This document shows positions 1-14,845 of a stretch of 64,000 nucleotides of DNA, piece after piece. Below the pieces are notes generated by a model. That model was not told the origin of the DNA and made no database searches. It saw only the letters and a list, made by a program, of their open reading frames with translations. Where the stretch lies: NCBI GenBank assembly GCA_019914945.1, contig CM034101.1:15697188-15761187 (forward strand). Direction: 5' to 3'. Both the position numbers and the translations under genes were made by a program. The DNA comes from Typha latifolia. Its lineage: Eukaryota > Streptophyta > Magnoliopsida > Poales > Typhaceae. The first letter of the stretch is position 1, and each line of letters opens with the position of its first letter.

Positions 1-1607
1 AGTCTCAAAATGAGAGACCAATCCTTGCATTGATGTCTTTCCATAGTAAGGATTTATATGAAGAGCTGCATGCATACCTACAGCAAAGCCCTGCTCAGTT
101 GCATGAACTGCTTCTCTTGTCGAATTGCTTCCTGTGTTGCCTATCACTTTGATTGATGTGCCAAAGCAATTAACAGTATGCCCAATGAGCATGATATGTT
201 CATCCCAGCTCATGAGGTGACCTTCTCCTGTTGTTCCTCCAACAATTACCCCTTCAGCACCACCAAGAATCTGCATGTGCATCAAGGAATCATATGCTTC
301 TAGGTCAAATCTCCCATCCGGCAAATAAGGGGTTTTTATTGCTGTAATTAGTCGGAGGCTTTTAATATCATCCACTGAGGTTCTGCAGAGCCAAAATCAA
401 GAGTTCAGCAGAAGATTATGTAGGTGGGAAGAAAGCCTTCAAACAATCACGTGCACAATGGAGCTTTTTAATAGTTGTTTAACATGATAATGAAAAATAT
501 ATATGTAAACAAAATCATAAATTCCTTAAAATTTAAGTAAAGAAAGAAAGAAAATTATCACAGAAATGCAAATGCCAATTCCAGACGAATCCTAACAGAA
601 CCTCTTTGGACAAATACTGATAGATTCCTGAATTCGCTATATCACTTATAGGAATACGGAGGATGCACAAAAGGCAGCACAATAAGACGACTGAAAAAAC
701 ACTTCACATCTCCTTCAAGTATATCAGAAACCTGTTCTTAATCTCGAGACTCCGCATAGGAAGATGATGATTTAGAGTAACAGCTGCTTCTGGAGATGTC
801 CATCTTCTGGTCCTGGATGAGTTTATGAGGATAAAACATTAGATCACACATATATTTGTGAAATCAAACAGGCTGAGAAAAACAGTCTTAAGACAATTAT
901 TGAGCTTTGTTAAACTTCCTTTAGTAGAAAATGCTCCCAACTCATATGAGAGATGATGCACCCTAAATCAAAGTTTTTGAGAACTGCCTTGCAAAAGATA
1001 ATGAAATAATATAGCTGACCCTAAATATCATATCGCAATGAGAAAAGGGCAAAAAAGTATCTATGAACATAATAATACAGATTAGCAAGCATGCAAGTTC
1101 TCTACAAGGTTTTAATTATTCAAAAATGGAGATAATTGAAACCTAGAAGCATATTAACGTCAGTTAACTTTGGTCAAAGACGGATTTAATATATTTTAAA
1201 AGGTAAACTAAGTCAATAACACAACTCTATGCCAAAAATTCTTCTTTCCAGTGGCATTTGCTGATTTCTCTATTCCTCTTCAAGAAAACGCAACGACACT
1301 CGCCATTGCTCTATCAAGGTCATCACTGCGGTCCTCACTGGTATATGCGGTCACAAAATCCCTAAAGCATTATTAAAAACATATCTATACCTTATCAATT
1401 AAAAAAAGAATCATTTTTTAGTAATAGAATACATTTCAGATCTTAGAAGCAACTCATCTACATTAAAAAAAAAAAAAAAAAAAACCGATGCAAAGAAGCC
1501 CACCTCTGATAGATGCCCCCTACGGGAGAACAGGGTTTCAGCCCGAATCTCAAGGATGCGGCATCCCTGGAGCACAAGCTTTGGTTCATCAGCAACAAAG
1601 ACGACAT
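1..1607 (-). CDS. DHDPS: 4-hydroxy-tetrahydrodipicolinate synthase (DHDPS), plastidial, 5' part only
   Basis: This enzyme condenses pyruvate with aspartate semialdehyde, the first committed step of lysine synthesis in plastids, and is normally inhibited by lysine. I read three exons on the minus strand: 1607-1504, 812-732 and 382-1, with phases joining as Q|R, N|R|T. The first 34 residues ([11 protein letters not shown]...) are rich in Ser and poor in acid, as in a transit peptide. Exon 2 ends in [11 protein letters not shown], which precedes the catalytic barrel in plant DHDPS. Exon 3 holds the substrate loop [24 protein letters not shown] from the lysine-binding region, and NPYYGKT with the catalytic tyrosine. 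The gene runs off the left edge, so the Schiff-base lysine and C-terminus are not seen. The start ATG at 1607 is inferred from the exon 1 join. Confidence 0.93.
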
Positions 1608-2818
1608 CCTTATATGCTAATCTCTCCCAGTTGCCAAGAGTAAGAACAAGAACAAAAAAGGTATCAGCAGCTTTCGAACGGCGAAGCGAGGGCAAAGGAT
1701 TCAAATCAAAGAAGTACGAATCGAAGTCGGAGGAGTGGCGGCTGTGGTGGTAGCCGGGGAGGAGAAGTAGATGACAGACGAGTCGTGAGGGAAGAGGATT
1801 AGGAAGGAGTTCACCATATGGTATGGGTTATTCGAGACTGGTATATTTCCGAGGGGGAGGCGCAGGAGAGGTTGTGGGCGGGGAAAGAGCGCGACTCTTT
1901 TTAGGGTTTCCGGTTTATAGCGCAGTGCTAAAAGCCTTAAAAGAGTAACTCCATTAACGTAGGATTTGTCACTTTTAATGTGTAGATTGTAATATTCATC
2001 CAGTAACACTAAACTTGTGATTCTAATCATCATTAATATTAAATTATTGGAGTATATTTATTTATTTATTTGATTAAATTATTTTTATCTCGTATAACAA
2101 ATTATTTTTCCCATATGAATTTTGTTTTAGATCACTTACGCTTAAATTACAAATAAATATGTATCTTTATTAAATGATCATATCTTTCTTAAATAAATAT
2201 GTATTCTTACATAAAGTTCTAAGTGACTTAGTCATATTAAATAAAAGTTTACTGGGGTAAAATTATTCTGTTTAAACCGATAATAATTTTAAAATTAAAA
2301 ATGGCATGAACACTGTTAACTTTGGATGACGAACCTAAGGTCTGCAATTTAATGAAAAGTGCAGATGTGGGGATGCAAAATAATTTTCTCGCTAAGAATA
2401 GGGATAAAATATATTTAGCCCTATTTATTTTGTATATAATTCTTATTTTGTTTAATAGTAATTTGAATTTATCTTATATCTCAATGCTACTGACCACTGG
2501 GACTTTTTATATGATAGAACTATCTGCAGTCCATTAATAGCGCTTCTGTAAGTAATATATTGTGACATGGTGTATTCCGTAAGAAATGGATGTTATTTCA
2601 CATATTGCACATATGTAGATGCATTCATGTCAATTCCGACTACCCAAAAAAGAATTATTAAATATTTGAAAGAATATTAAACATGAGAAATTAGATACAA
2701 ACAGTTACTTCCAAAGTAGATATATCTCTGAGTTGGCATGACAGAATTAAACAAATAAAGTGAAACCTTTTCATCAATGTCCGCAATCTAATATGTATAT
2801 CTTTTGGAGTTAATCAAA
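1608..2818. other. Intergenic: DHDPS upstream region and bZIP 3' flank
   Basis: The first 300 bases are GC-richer and probably hold the DHDPS leader and core promoter. On the minus strand there is a 39-codon open frame (1820-1701, starting MVNSFLILF) that could be an upstream ORF if the leader is long. The rest is AT-rich with no gene that I can support. Confidence 0.6.
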
Positions 2819-6767
<3,949 letters not shown>

Positions 6768-7157
6768 TTACCTCTTGTTCTTAAGAGAAACAAACAAAAC
6801 CTATGGCGATCGACGATGTCTCCTTGTGTCTCCTTTGTCGGAGATTTTAACGGTGGTGTCACTCGATAAATTGTTTAGGTGTATAAGTTTATCAGGAGAC
6901 GCGTTGATATCTAAGCAATAGTACTGCAATGGCTTTAATGAGCTTTAATCGCGCTTTAAGAGCCTTTACACTACCGTGTGGAGCCCATAGAGTAATAAGG
7001 GAAAGCAAAATCGCGAATATATGAGGAAGGTGATCATGGCCGTGGATTTGGACATCCAGCGGCGTTAACTGCGTATTCCTGTGAATTAATGGGTGGATAT
7101 TGGTGGGGGATGGTGGAGATCACATTGTTCGACGTGCGAAATCGTCCGGAGGAAAGA

Positions 7158-7188
7158 AAAAGAAGAAGAAGAAGAAGAAGAAGAAGGT
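7158..7188 (+). repeat. (AAG)n microsatellite
   Basis: About ten AAG units about 390 bp upstream of the bZIP start codon. Reading frames across it give poly-Lys or poly-Arg and are not genes. Confidence 0.9.
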
Positions 7189-7310
7189 GGTATGTGTGGT
7201 GTTTTATTTGGTTGTTAATGTTTTCCATATTTTTATCGTCGCATTGGGGGGGGTTGATTCGTTCGCCGGCTGTTTGACCCGGGACACGGAGGAAGGGTAG
7301 CACGTTCTCA

Positions 7311-7360
7311 TCCCACGTGGCAACGGTGGGAGGAACCGTCCCCGTGAATCTTCACGTGGT
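7311..7360. promoter_or_regulatory. Paired G-boxes (CACGTG)
   Basis: Two CACGTG cores lie about 40 bp apart in a short GC-richer stretch (CCCACGTGGC and TTCACGTGGT). In plants such cores bind bZIP and bHLH factors, and paired copies are common in stress or light promoters. The nearest starts are the bZIP gene (about 550 bp away, opposite strand) and the snoRNA cluster (about 620 bp). Confidence 0.5.
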
Positions 7361-7665
7361 AGTATGGCAAGTGGGGCCAGCTTTGGCCTCCGACTGAAGC
7401 TTCCAAATTAGACTTGAAACAATGAACCCAGACCAAGAACTTTTGGTTCACCATGCACTTGGAAATCACCCAACTATACTATATACTGCTTTTGATTAGG
7501 ATATTTCCATTTAGCAGGACATAGGACATGAATGTAATATATCTAGAAAGATGATGAATAGTAGCAGAAATAAGAGTGTAATAACATAACAAGGTTGTTA
7601 GTGTTACAGCTTTAGTTATGCCAGGTTATGGAGGGGATTAGCGACGCGAGCTAGAGGACTAATAG

Positions 7666-7803
7666 AGCCCAAGAAGGGGAAGGCTCAGTGCCCGGCCCAA
7701 TAAAAATCTCGCTCTACTTCCGCAGCAATCGTAACCGTCCAATCAAATCTCTCTTGCCAAATATTAAAAAGCATCGGAGCCGCTCAATTCGGCCAAAACC
7801 CTA
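7666..7803 (+). promoter_or_regulatory. snoRNA-cluster promoter: site II motifs plus telo-box
   Basis: AGCCCA at 7666 and GGCCCA at 7694 are reverse copies of the site II element TGGGCY. AAACCCTA at 7796-7803 is a telo-box. In plants this pairing is known from promoters of ribosomal protein genes and of polycistronic snoRNA genes. No protein exon follows; three snoRNA candidates do. Confidence 0.65.
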
Positions 7804-7978
7804 GCCTCCCTCGCCTCCACAAATCCCTTTAAATTTAAGCCTCCTGCCCACCCGAAGAAAACCAACCGCAGCCGCTCCCTTCTCCCAATCGCACCATTGG
7901 TGCATCCATAGGTAGTCTCCCAGTCCCAGTCCCAGTCCCAGTCTTTCGTTCTTCCCTTCTCGTTTCCTTTTTCTTTTT

Positions 7979-8081
7979 GGGATCTAAATGACGAGAACTA
8001 TCTGAAAGGAGCACCCAGTTTATAGATTGGGTGTAATGATACTTATTCTTTCGATTGAATAGGAAGATCTGATAGATTCCC
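7979..8081 (+). ncRNA. C/D box snoRNA candidate 1
   Basis: Terminal arms GGGATCTA (7979-7986) and TAGATTCCC (8073-8081) pair with one bulged base. They flank a C box ATGACGA (7988-7994, one change from consensus) and a D box CTGA (8069-8072). Inside is a small hairpin with arms CACCCA and TGGGTG. The nine bases ATAGGAAGA lying one base before the D box are complementary to TCTTCCTAT, which I recall from conserved 25S rRNA; this target is tentative. At about 103 nt the size suits the class. Confidence is lower than for the next two because the C box is imperfect. Confidence 0.6.
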
Positions 8082-8174
8082 CTACTTTGCTTCTGTTATT
8101 TTTGAAAGTTTGCAAGGATTTTTGTATGTTTATGGTAATCTATAAGGTTCTTGCTTTAAGATTAAGATCGCAGC

Positions 8175-8263
8175 GATGTGGATGATGAGAACATAAGCCA
8201 AATACAGTTATCCCTGTCTGACGAAATTACACGGGTGCTGAAAAATACACGATCTGACACATC
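8175..8263 (+). ncRNA. C/D box snoRNA, plant snoR38/yeast snR38 type (25S rRNA guide)
   Basis: Perfect terminal arms GATGTG (8175-8180) and CACATC (8258-8263) enclose a consensus C box ATGATGA (8182-8188), a D' box CTGA (8218-8221) and a D box CTGA (8254-8257). The 13 bases directly before D', CAGTTATCCCTGT (8205-8217), are fully complementary to ACAGGGATAACTG of the peptidyl-transferase region of 25S rRNA. By the D+5 rule the methylated base is the second G of GGG. That matches yeast Gm2815, which is guided by snR38, so homology to that family is likely. The second guide, before box D, has no target I recognise. Confidence 0.85.
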
Positions 8264-8431
8264 CTTGATGTTTAGATTCTCTTTATTTTATGTATATGTC
8301 TTCTTCTTCTTCCTTTGAGAGGTTTGATCTCCCGATTTCACGGCACATTATACAAAACTTTCTACTAGCTCTATATTGATATTTGTGAGTTTTTATTTAT
8401 TTATTATATTTTAATCTTCTAATTCTCTTGG

Positions 8432-8519
8432 TGCCGATGATGACATGTTAAGAAGCTGAAAGCAGATTATTCAATCTGCGATCTTGTTGAAAATTCAAGA
8501 ACTAGGACGGTCTGAGGCA
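8432..8519 (+). ncRNA. C/D box snoRNA guiding 18S rRNA
   Basis: Short terminal arms TGCC (8432-8435) and GGCA (8516-8519) flank a consensus C box ATGATGA (8437-8443) and D box CTGA (8512-8515). A possible D' CTGA is at 8456-8459. The 11 bases before D, ACTAGGACGGT (8501-8511), are complementary to ACCGTCCTAGT in plant 18S rRNA (the stretch ending in ...CTCAACCATAAACGATGCC). By the D+5 rule the target is the U in ACCGU. The snoRNA lies 168 nt after its neighbour on the same strand, which fits a polycistronic precursor. Confidence 0.8.
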
Positions 8520-10071
8520 TATTGATGAAGAAAATGTTTAGATTTCAATGTTTTTAAAACCAAAGTAGTTGTTTTATAGCGTAAGCGATAACCCAGATTA
8601 CATTTCAGTTGGGAGAACATGAAGGAAATTTTAAGTGCAAAACATATCACTCCTTTTGAATTTGTATCCAAAAGCAATAGTATTTTATTGTCTCTAATAT
8701 TTTTTGTCATAAATATTATAAAATAATTATTTATTTTTACCATCTATAAATTAAATTATATTAAGTTTGGAGAGTTAAACGCGTTTGAATTTGTCTGGCA
8801 ATTATGTGGAATTTTCTTCCACAAATTACATAAAACAGTCTTCAAGGAATCATCACTCTCCAATGTTATATTTAAGTTGGTTTGAATTAATAATATTTGA
8901 ATCGCATTACAATTGTTCCTATCAGAAAATAATTTTGGGCCTCTCCTTAATCATCAAATTATCAGACATTTAGAGTTATCTTATCCAACAACCATCAAAT
9001 CTTATATGAAGCTGCCAGTTAACTTCGTCGTACAATGAGAGGATAAAATCCATCTAACATTGCCTGCAACAATTAATCAACGAAAATGACATGTAATTAT
9101 CAATCAGCTCAACCAACCAAAGGATTTAATTAAGGATGCCAATCTTCCATTGTTTTAAAAGACTGGAGGCACGGGTCAAAACCATTATTGTTTCTTGATT
9201 AGATAGCTAATAGTAATATATTTAGAAAAGATAATTAAGCAGAGATGTGCATAGATAGATTTTTTTAAAAAAAATAGAGATTCTACATTTTTATTTATAT
9301 CACTCTACAAGTCTACCCCTCTATAAATTAGATTAATATTAAATTGTTAAGTTTTTGAATATTTATTTACAACTTTACAGAGTGAATATAAATTAATATA
9401 TTATTTTTGTGTGCTAATTTCATTATTTCAGTAAATATAATTATTCCACCCATATTTTCAGGATATTCTAAATATTTATTCCGTATTTATATTTAAGGGG
9501 ACATATATGCAAGAACACCAGGAGCAATTTGTAATTTGCATTTACCTCTCTTAAAACTACGGTGTTAACTGTTAAGTTAGTTTTTAATAAACTATTCGTA
9601 ACTGTTAAATAAATATATATATAAATGACTTAAACACTATTTTTTTAGAATTTAGAATGTAAAATATTAATAAATAATTTTTTTCTTACAAAAAGAAAGT
9701 TCTTTTTTCTCTGTAGTATGATATTCGTAAAATCACGCATCTTAGCTTTTAGATAATTTATATAAGGGCAAATGATATTTCAACGGTGATTACTTATTGG
9801 ATGGTATTTTTGAAAATGTTCACCGGCAATTAAGATAATATTTTGATATTTTTGAAAATGTTTAGTAGCTATTGAGATATTTTAATATTTTCAGTAGTAA
9901 TTATGTAAAAAATTCTAAAATTGTGCATGGAGATCTATATGATCCAAATTTGTTTCTGATGAACTGTCGGCCCAAGTGTTGGGCCACAATCTTTGGGCCT
10001 TCCCTGGCAGAGGCCCAACAATTACTTTCTCTGGCTCGAAGTGGAGCAATTAAGGCCCAACTCAGGCTTAT

Positions 10072-10074
<3 letters not shown>

Positions 10075-10121
<47 letters not shown>

Positions 10122-10137
10122 ATATATATATATATAT
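10075..10137 (+). repeat. (TC)n followed by (AT)n microsatellite
   Basis: About 22 TC units run directly into about eight AT units. Confidence 0.95.
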
Positions 10138-10666
10138 GTATTATATTCATGGGATTAGACACTCTATTTCTCAACAGTATTAATATGAGGTGTAACTTAA
10201 GAGATAATACGCAAAATTTTCCGCTTTTAAACGCTGCTAGTCTTTTAGAGTCGCATCTAAATATCTAATCCTGCCTCATTATTCTGGAAAAAGCCATATT
10301 GTACCTAAACGTCAAACTTATTTGCTGCCATATCATTGCTTCATTTACCTAGGGGAAAGGCCATTGATGGCTTTCGAGAACAAATAACCAACTGAATAAT
10401 TCCTTCCACTCAACTCTGCGCCTTTCGAATTGGCAAATGAAAGGCATAACAGTAGAAGTTTCTTCATGCGAGCAATCGCATCTGACACAAGCTCTCATAT
10501 ATCCACGCATATTAGCAGAGGCCAACATGCATGTCTCTCTAGCTCTAGCAGAACCACACCATGAGCTAGTTGATCTCAACATACCTTCCATCTATCTACT
10601 CACTGGGCCCTCACCTCAAAGTGATCTACAAAGTGGATAGCACACGCATTTATCATTCAAGTCTAG

Positions 10667-10730
10667 TATGTATGTATGTATGTATGTATGTACGTACGTA
10701 TGCATGTATGTATGTGTTTATGTATGTATG
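10667..10730 (+). repeat. (ATGT)n tetranucleotide repeat
   Basis: Imperfect ATGT array with interruptions ACGT and GCAT, about 64 bp. Confidence 0.9.
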
Positions 10731-12779
10731 CCACCCTTTACCTCTCCTCACCTTTCTATTCATCTCTTTCCACACACTACTGATAGTAAAAGTTGTCACA
10801 CTCCATTGCTCCTTCTCCACTCCCTCTCTTGTTTCTGAATCTTTCTATGGCATTAATCATTCCTACATCCAGGCCAAGGCTGGCAAGTTGGCTATAACAT
10901 CAGTAAGTCTACTTCTCAACAGTTGACAAACCCAAGGGAAAACAGGGTGAAGAAAAGATCAGTAGAGTTAGCAATTTGAGAGTAGCTAGGTTGAATGTAC
11001 CTAACTGGCTAACTACTAATTAATTTCTTCTTTTCCAAATCACTCAGTACTTCACCGGCATTATCCCGCATAGGAAGGCAATCATAAGCCAGGGCCTAAA
11101 GATAGAGGCTTGAGGCTCACAACCACACCACACCAAAAATGGGACAGGAGTATAACTCAAGTGTTTGGCTTAGGCCGTCCATTTTTCGTCGTTCCATTCA
11201 TTATAGTATTGTACCCAAACTCCTTTTACCGATCTCCATCAATCCATCCATGGATGGAACGAAAGTTTATATACTATATACTATAACCGGCAGCATCAAA
11301 ATTCTACACATGAGCTGATATCTGATATGATAAAATAAAAATATTAATGAAAAACTCGTCTCTAAATTAACACTAATTTCTATAAGTATTACAGCAAAGT
11401 TTGCTGTCTTTTCTATTATTTTATTTTAGGTATGAGTGGAATAGTGAAAAAAATAATATTGTCATCCAATATGGGCCCATAATGTGGTCCGCCCCATGAT
11501 TGGAGGAGCTCGGATAGATCGGCACCGTCCATTTTGCCATCACACCGCCCCACTCCTGTGGAATTTACAAGCTTAATCATTCAGAAATGTTATCCTGATA
11601 TTTGGACTAATTTGCTTAAGGATAGCAAATTCATATAGATAATTTTGGAATGATTAAAAGGAGAAAAAAAAAGTTAGGACCAACAAAATATAATCGATTA
11701 TGAACTAAGTATCCTTTTAAACTGCAGCTCAGTGGGATATATTTGATGATAGGCTGGTGGATGGATGACCACATGTCGTTATATGGGTTTATATCTAGCT
11801 ATCTTTCAAGCAAAGCTAACACAAGACATCATGCTCTAATACAAATAGCACTTTCATGACATCTAGCTGTTCTACGTATTAGCAAGGCATTAGTGGCTAC
11901 CGGAGATGTTAATACCTGCTAATTAACTGGGATATAATCAAATAATGTCCATTTAATTACCGTTGGGCCGCATTAACAGCCCAATTTAGATAGCATCTTA
12001 GCGAGAAAAGCATCTCAAATGGGGGCCATTAGGGAACAATTTGGTAGAAGATCACTTGCGAATCCATATTGGTTTAGGACTCGCAGTGCATCGATCTTTT
12101 TATCCCTTTGATATGTTTATCTTCTACGTAAAGTACTTTCCTCTCAACCTACCGGAGAGTAACACGTGGGCCGACCAACATTGGCATACGTAGATTTGTC
12201 ATCTTCCGCCAATTCCTTATTCGAGAGACATGTCTCTTCGTATCCTTTATTATTATTTCTTTCGTTCCACATACACATAAACACGTGTTGTTCTCAGAAC
12301 TAGCTTATGACTTAGAAAAACCCATTATCGATCACATTATTGCCTCATTAATGAGTCTTATTTATTAATATCACCGTGAAATATCTCACTTACAAATGAC
12401 AAATGAGCTGTTATACGAGCCAACAAAGTTTGCCATCATAAGATTAGTACATCCAATGAGGGAAACAACCCAAAATAAAAAAGAAAAGAAAAGAGAATTT
12501 ATGCAAAGAAAGAGTGTTGCTATAGAGGACTGCAGTAAACGCACGATTCCCAATAAACCACAATCCCTAACTAATAATACGCCTGATGTTAAGATTATTA
12601 GGGCTTGGATGTGATTGTACCCCAAGGGACCCTTGAATGATTAAGATAGATCAAAAGGTGCAGCCCAAAAGAATACTAGTGTAGTCTAGTGCAGTGTAGT
12701 AGTGGTGGGGGAGGTGTGACGTCAGCCCTTTCATTCCATCAACCCACGCGCAATCGAAAGGAGGGACCTCCTCCTTTTC

Positions 12780-13790
12780 TTTTTATATATATCCCCTTCA
12801 CTCTTCTCTCCTTTCTCCTCCTCTTCTAATTAATAGAGAATTTTCTTTTCTTCTCATTCGTTCTCACTACTACTCGATCTCCTTTTAAGAAGTATTTGTA
12901 TGGCTTCTTTGTCTTTCTTTGTTGTGTAACTCCTTGCTGTAGAAGAAGAGGCTAGGAATTGTGCTTTAAGGTCAGTTTCAATCATCCTCATGGTTGTTTG
13001 GTCCTTCGTTTTTCTTTGGATGTGTATGTGTGTGTGTGTGCATTTGGTGATTATATTTGGTCTGATTATGATGGCATCAGCGTGATCATCTTTGAGTCTC
13101 TCTTTGGAAATGGAGCACTTGGTTCTGTCTGAAAGAGAACAAACAACTTGCACTAGATGTCCTTCTATTGTGCGACGGTTTCGTCTATATAGCATGTTCT
13201 GCTGCAGTTTTAAAAAGCTAAAGCATTCTTTGTCCTTTTCCATTGTTGCATGGGCTATTTCCATGGGATTTTCTTTGTAGTCTTGATACTTGTATATGGT
13301 TTTTGTGGCTATCAATCTTGAAAAGTTATAGGGCATTGGAGAAACTAATAGTATCTTGCGTATACAATCTGATAATGATAGTAAATTTATCTAAAATTAA
13401 CTTTATGTTTAAGAATTATGAGTTGGTTATGGCATATGCATGGCTTCTCTTTGGTATCTGCATTCATCTGAAATTCAAAAACTCAGCACAATTACCACCT
13501 TTAGATGGTGAATGAGTCTTATGGATCCGAAATTTAACCAGATGAAATACTTATTTTTCTGATTGTCTGGAAGAATCCAGCATAATGCTCCTTTCCAATT
13601 TTCAGAAAGAGTGTATTTCCCTATAAATTATCTTTCATTAACTACTTTGGAAGAAAGTCTACCTATTCTTGTTATTCTTGAATTTGTTGCTGCTGATCTA
13701 TCTTCTATCTCCAGTACGTTTTTATAGATATTTGAAGGATATATCTATCCTTCCCCCACTCTTCCTCGGGAGCAGAAACTCTAGTTATAA

Positions 13791-13871
<81 letters not shown>

Positions 13872-14845
13872 CAACACGCACACACGCGCACACACACACA
13901 CACAAACACACGGGCGCACATTGCAAAGGCATTCGCACCCACATTGCAAACACTAATCTCCAAGAGGATTGACCCTCTATAGACTTCTTTCCTTCTTAAA
14001 CTATGCTTGTTAATATGAGTGGATAAGATGTCACCTGGAGACTTTGGAGTCAGTAAATTACAAAGCCCAAAGTCAGCATATGCCACAAAATTCCTAGACA
14101 AAGGGACAAAGTGGTCAGAAAATGCCGTGTAGAGCTTATACTTGCCAAGCCTGATCCAAGAAAGTTCGCCCCTTTCTCCTCATGCATATTCCTTTTGCTC
14201 CCACAACATCTCTTTTTTATACTCTTTAACAAGAAGCGCGTGCTATCTATCGTAGCAAAACTCAATTATTCTTTTCCACCCTCTATTCTTCTCAGTTTAG
14301 TTACCACTTCCTTTCTCTCTCCCATTCTTGGTTCAAAAATAATACAGCTGATGTAAAGATACTCGTAAATATGTGACTCATGTGCAGGACACTATCTTCT
14401 TTCTATGCTAGAGAATTAACTGGTTAATGATAAACTTAAATACTATTTTGCATCTTCTATTGTCTGTTTAGTATCGTGCCTTTGATTTCCTGTAGACTGT
14501 CACAGGGTACATGTTGTTGGTGAATCATTTCCACCACCACCTGGAACAGACATAATCATTAGAAGGACTGCAACATTTGTCTGGTTCATATTGAGACTTG
14601 GCATGGCCAACCGCCAGCATAGCAACCACCGCAACTTCCTTCCAATTTTATCACACAGAAACCCACGAAATAAGTACTCTTTTATGCCGGCGTTGGTCTT
14701 CAGGTGTAGGATAGGGTGCAAGTGGTCAGTTTAAAAGGGTTTCATGACGCATGGCATTATGTGATTTGGAATTCTCTTCACTATATTTGTTGCTGTTTGA
14801 TCTACAGGTGTTTAAGTGATAGGTTTGGTGAATTTTATGTAGGTG
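12780..14845 (+). promoter_or_regulatory. NAC promoter, leader and probable 5'UTR intron
   Basis: A TATA-like TTTATATATATCC at about 12781 is followed by a CT-rich leader. A plausible donor sits near 12970 (CTTTAAG|GTCAG) and an acceptor TATGTAG ends at 14842, three bases before the start codon. I infer a leader intron of about 1.9 kb. The inferred intron holds a long TC tract and a CA tract. Confidence 0.5.
13795..13912 (+). repeat. (TC)n then (CA)n compound microsatellite
   Basis: About 33 TC units are followed by a partly broken CA/CG tract. The location is inside the probable leader intron of the NAC gene. Confidence 0.95.

Larger units (their letters stand above)
6768..7978. other. Intergenic: bZIP promoter side and snoRNA promoter side
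   Basis: This spacer separates the minus-strand bZIP start from the plus-strand snoRNA cluster. It holds an AAG microsatellite, two CACGTG G-boxes near 7313 and 7354, and the GC-rich snoRNA promoter region from about 7660. The open frames seen across the AAG tract are low-complexity artefacts. Confidence 0.7.
8520..12780. other. Intergenic, AT-rich, with microsatellites
   Basis: No coding region is supported over more than 4 kb. The longest open frames (for example 8785-8973 and 10570-10926) cross AT-rich or simple-repeat sequence and resemble nothing I know. The last part, before 12780, is probably upstream sequence of the NAC gene. Confidence 0.6.

Noticed and set aside
7034..7303. Open frames on both strands across the AAG repeat
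   Set aside because: They consist mostly of simple repeat and have no conserved part.
8520..8640. TTGATGA C-box-like motif just after the third snoRNA
   Set aside because: No CTGA box follows within a suitable distance and no terminal pairing exists.
13669..14101. Frames across the TC/CA tract before the NAC gene
   Set aside because: They are Leu-Ser, Arg-Glu or Thr-His repeats from the microsatellite.
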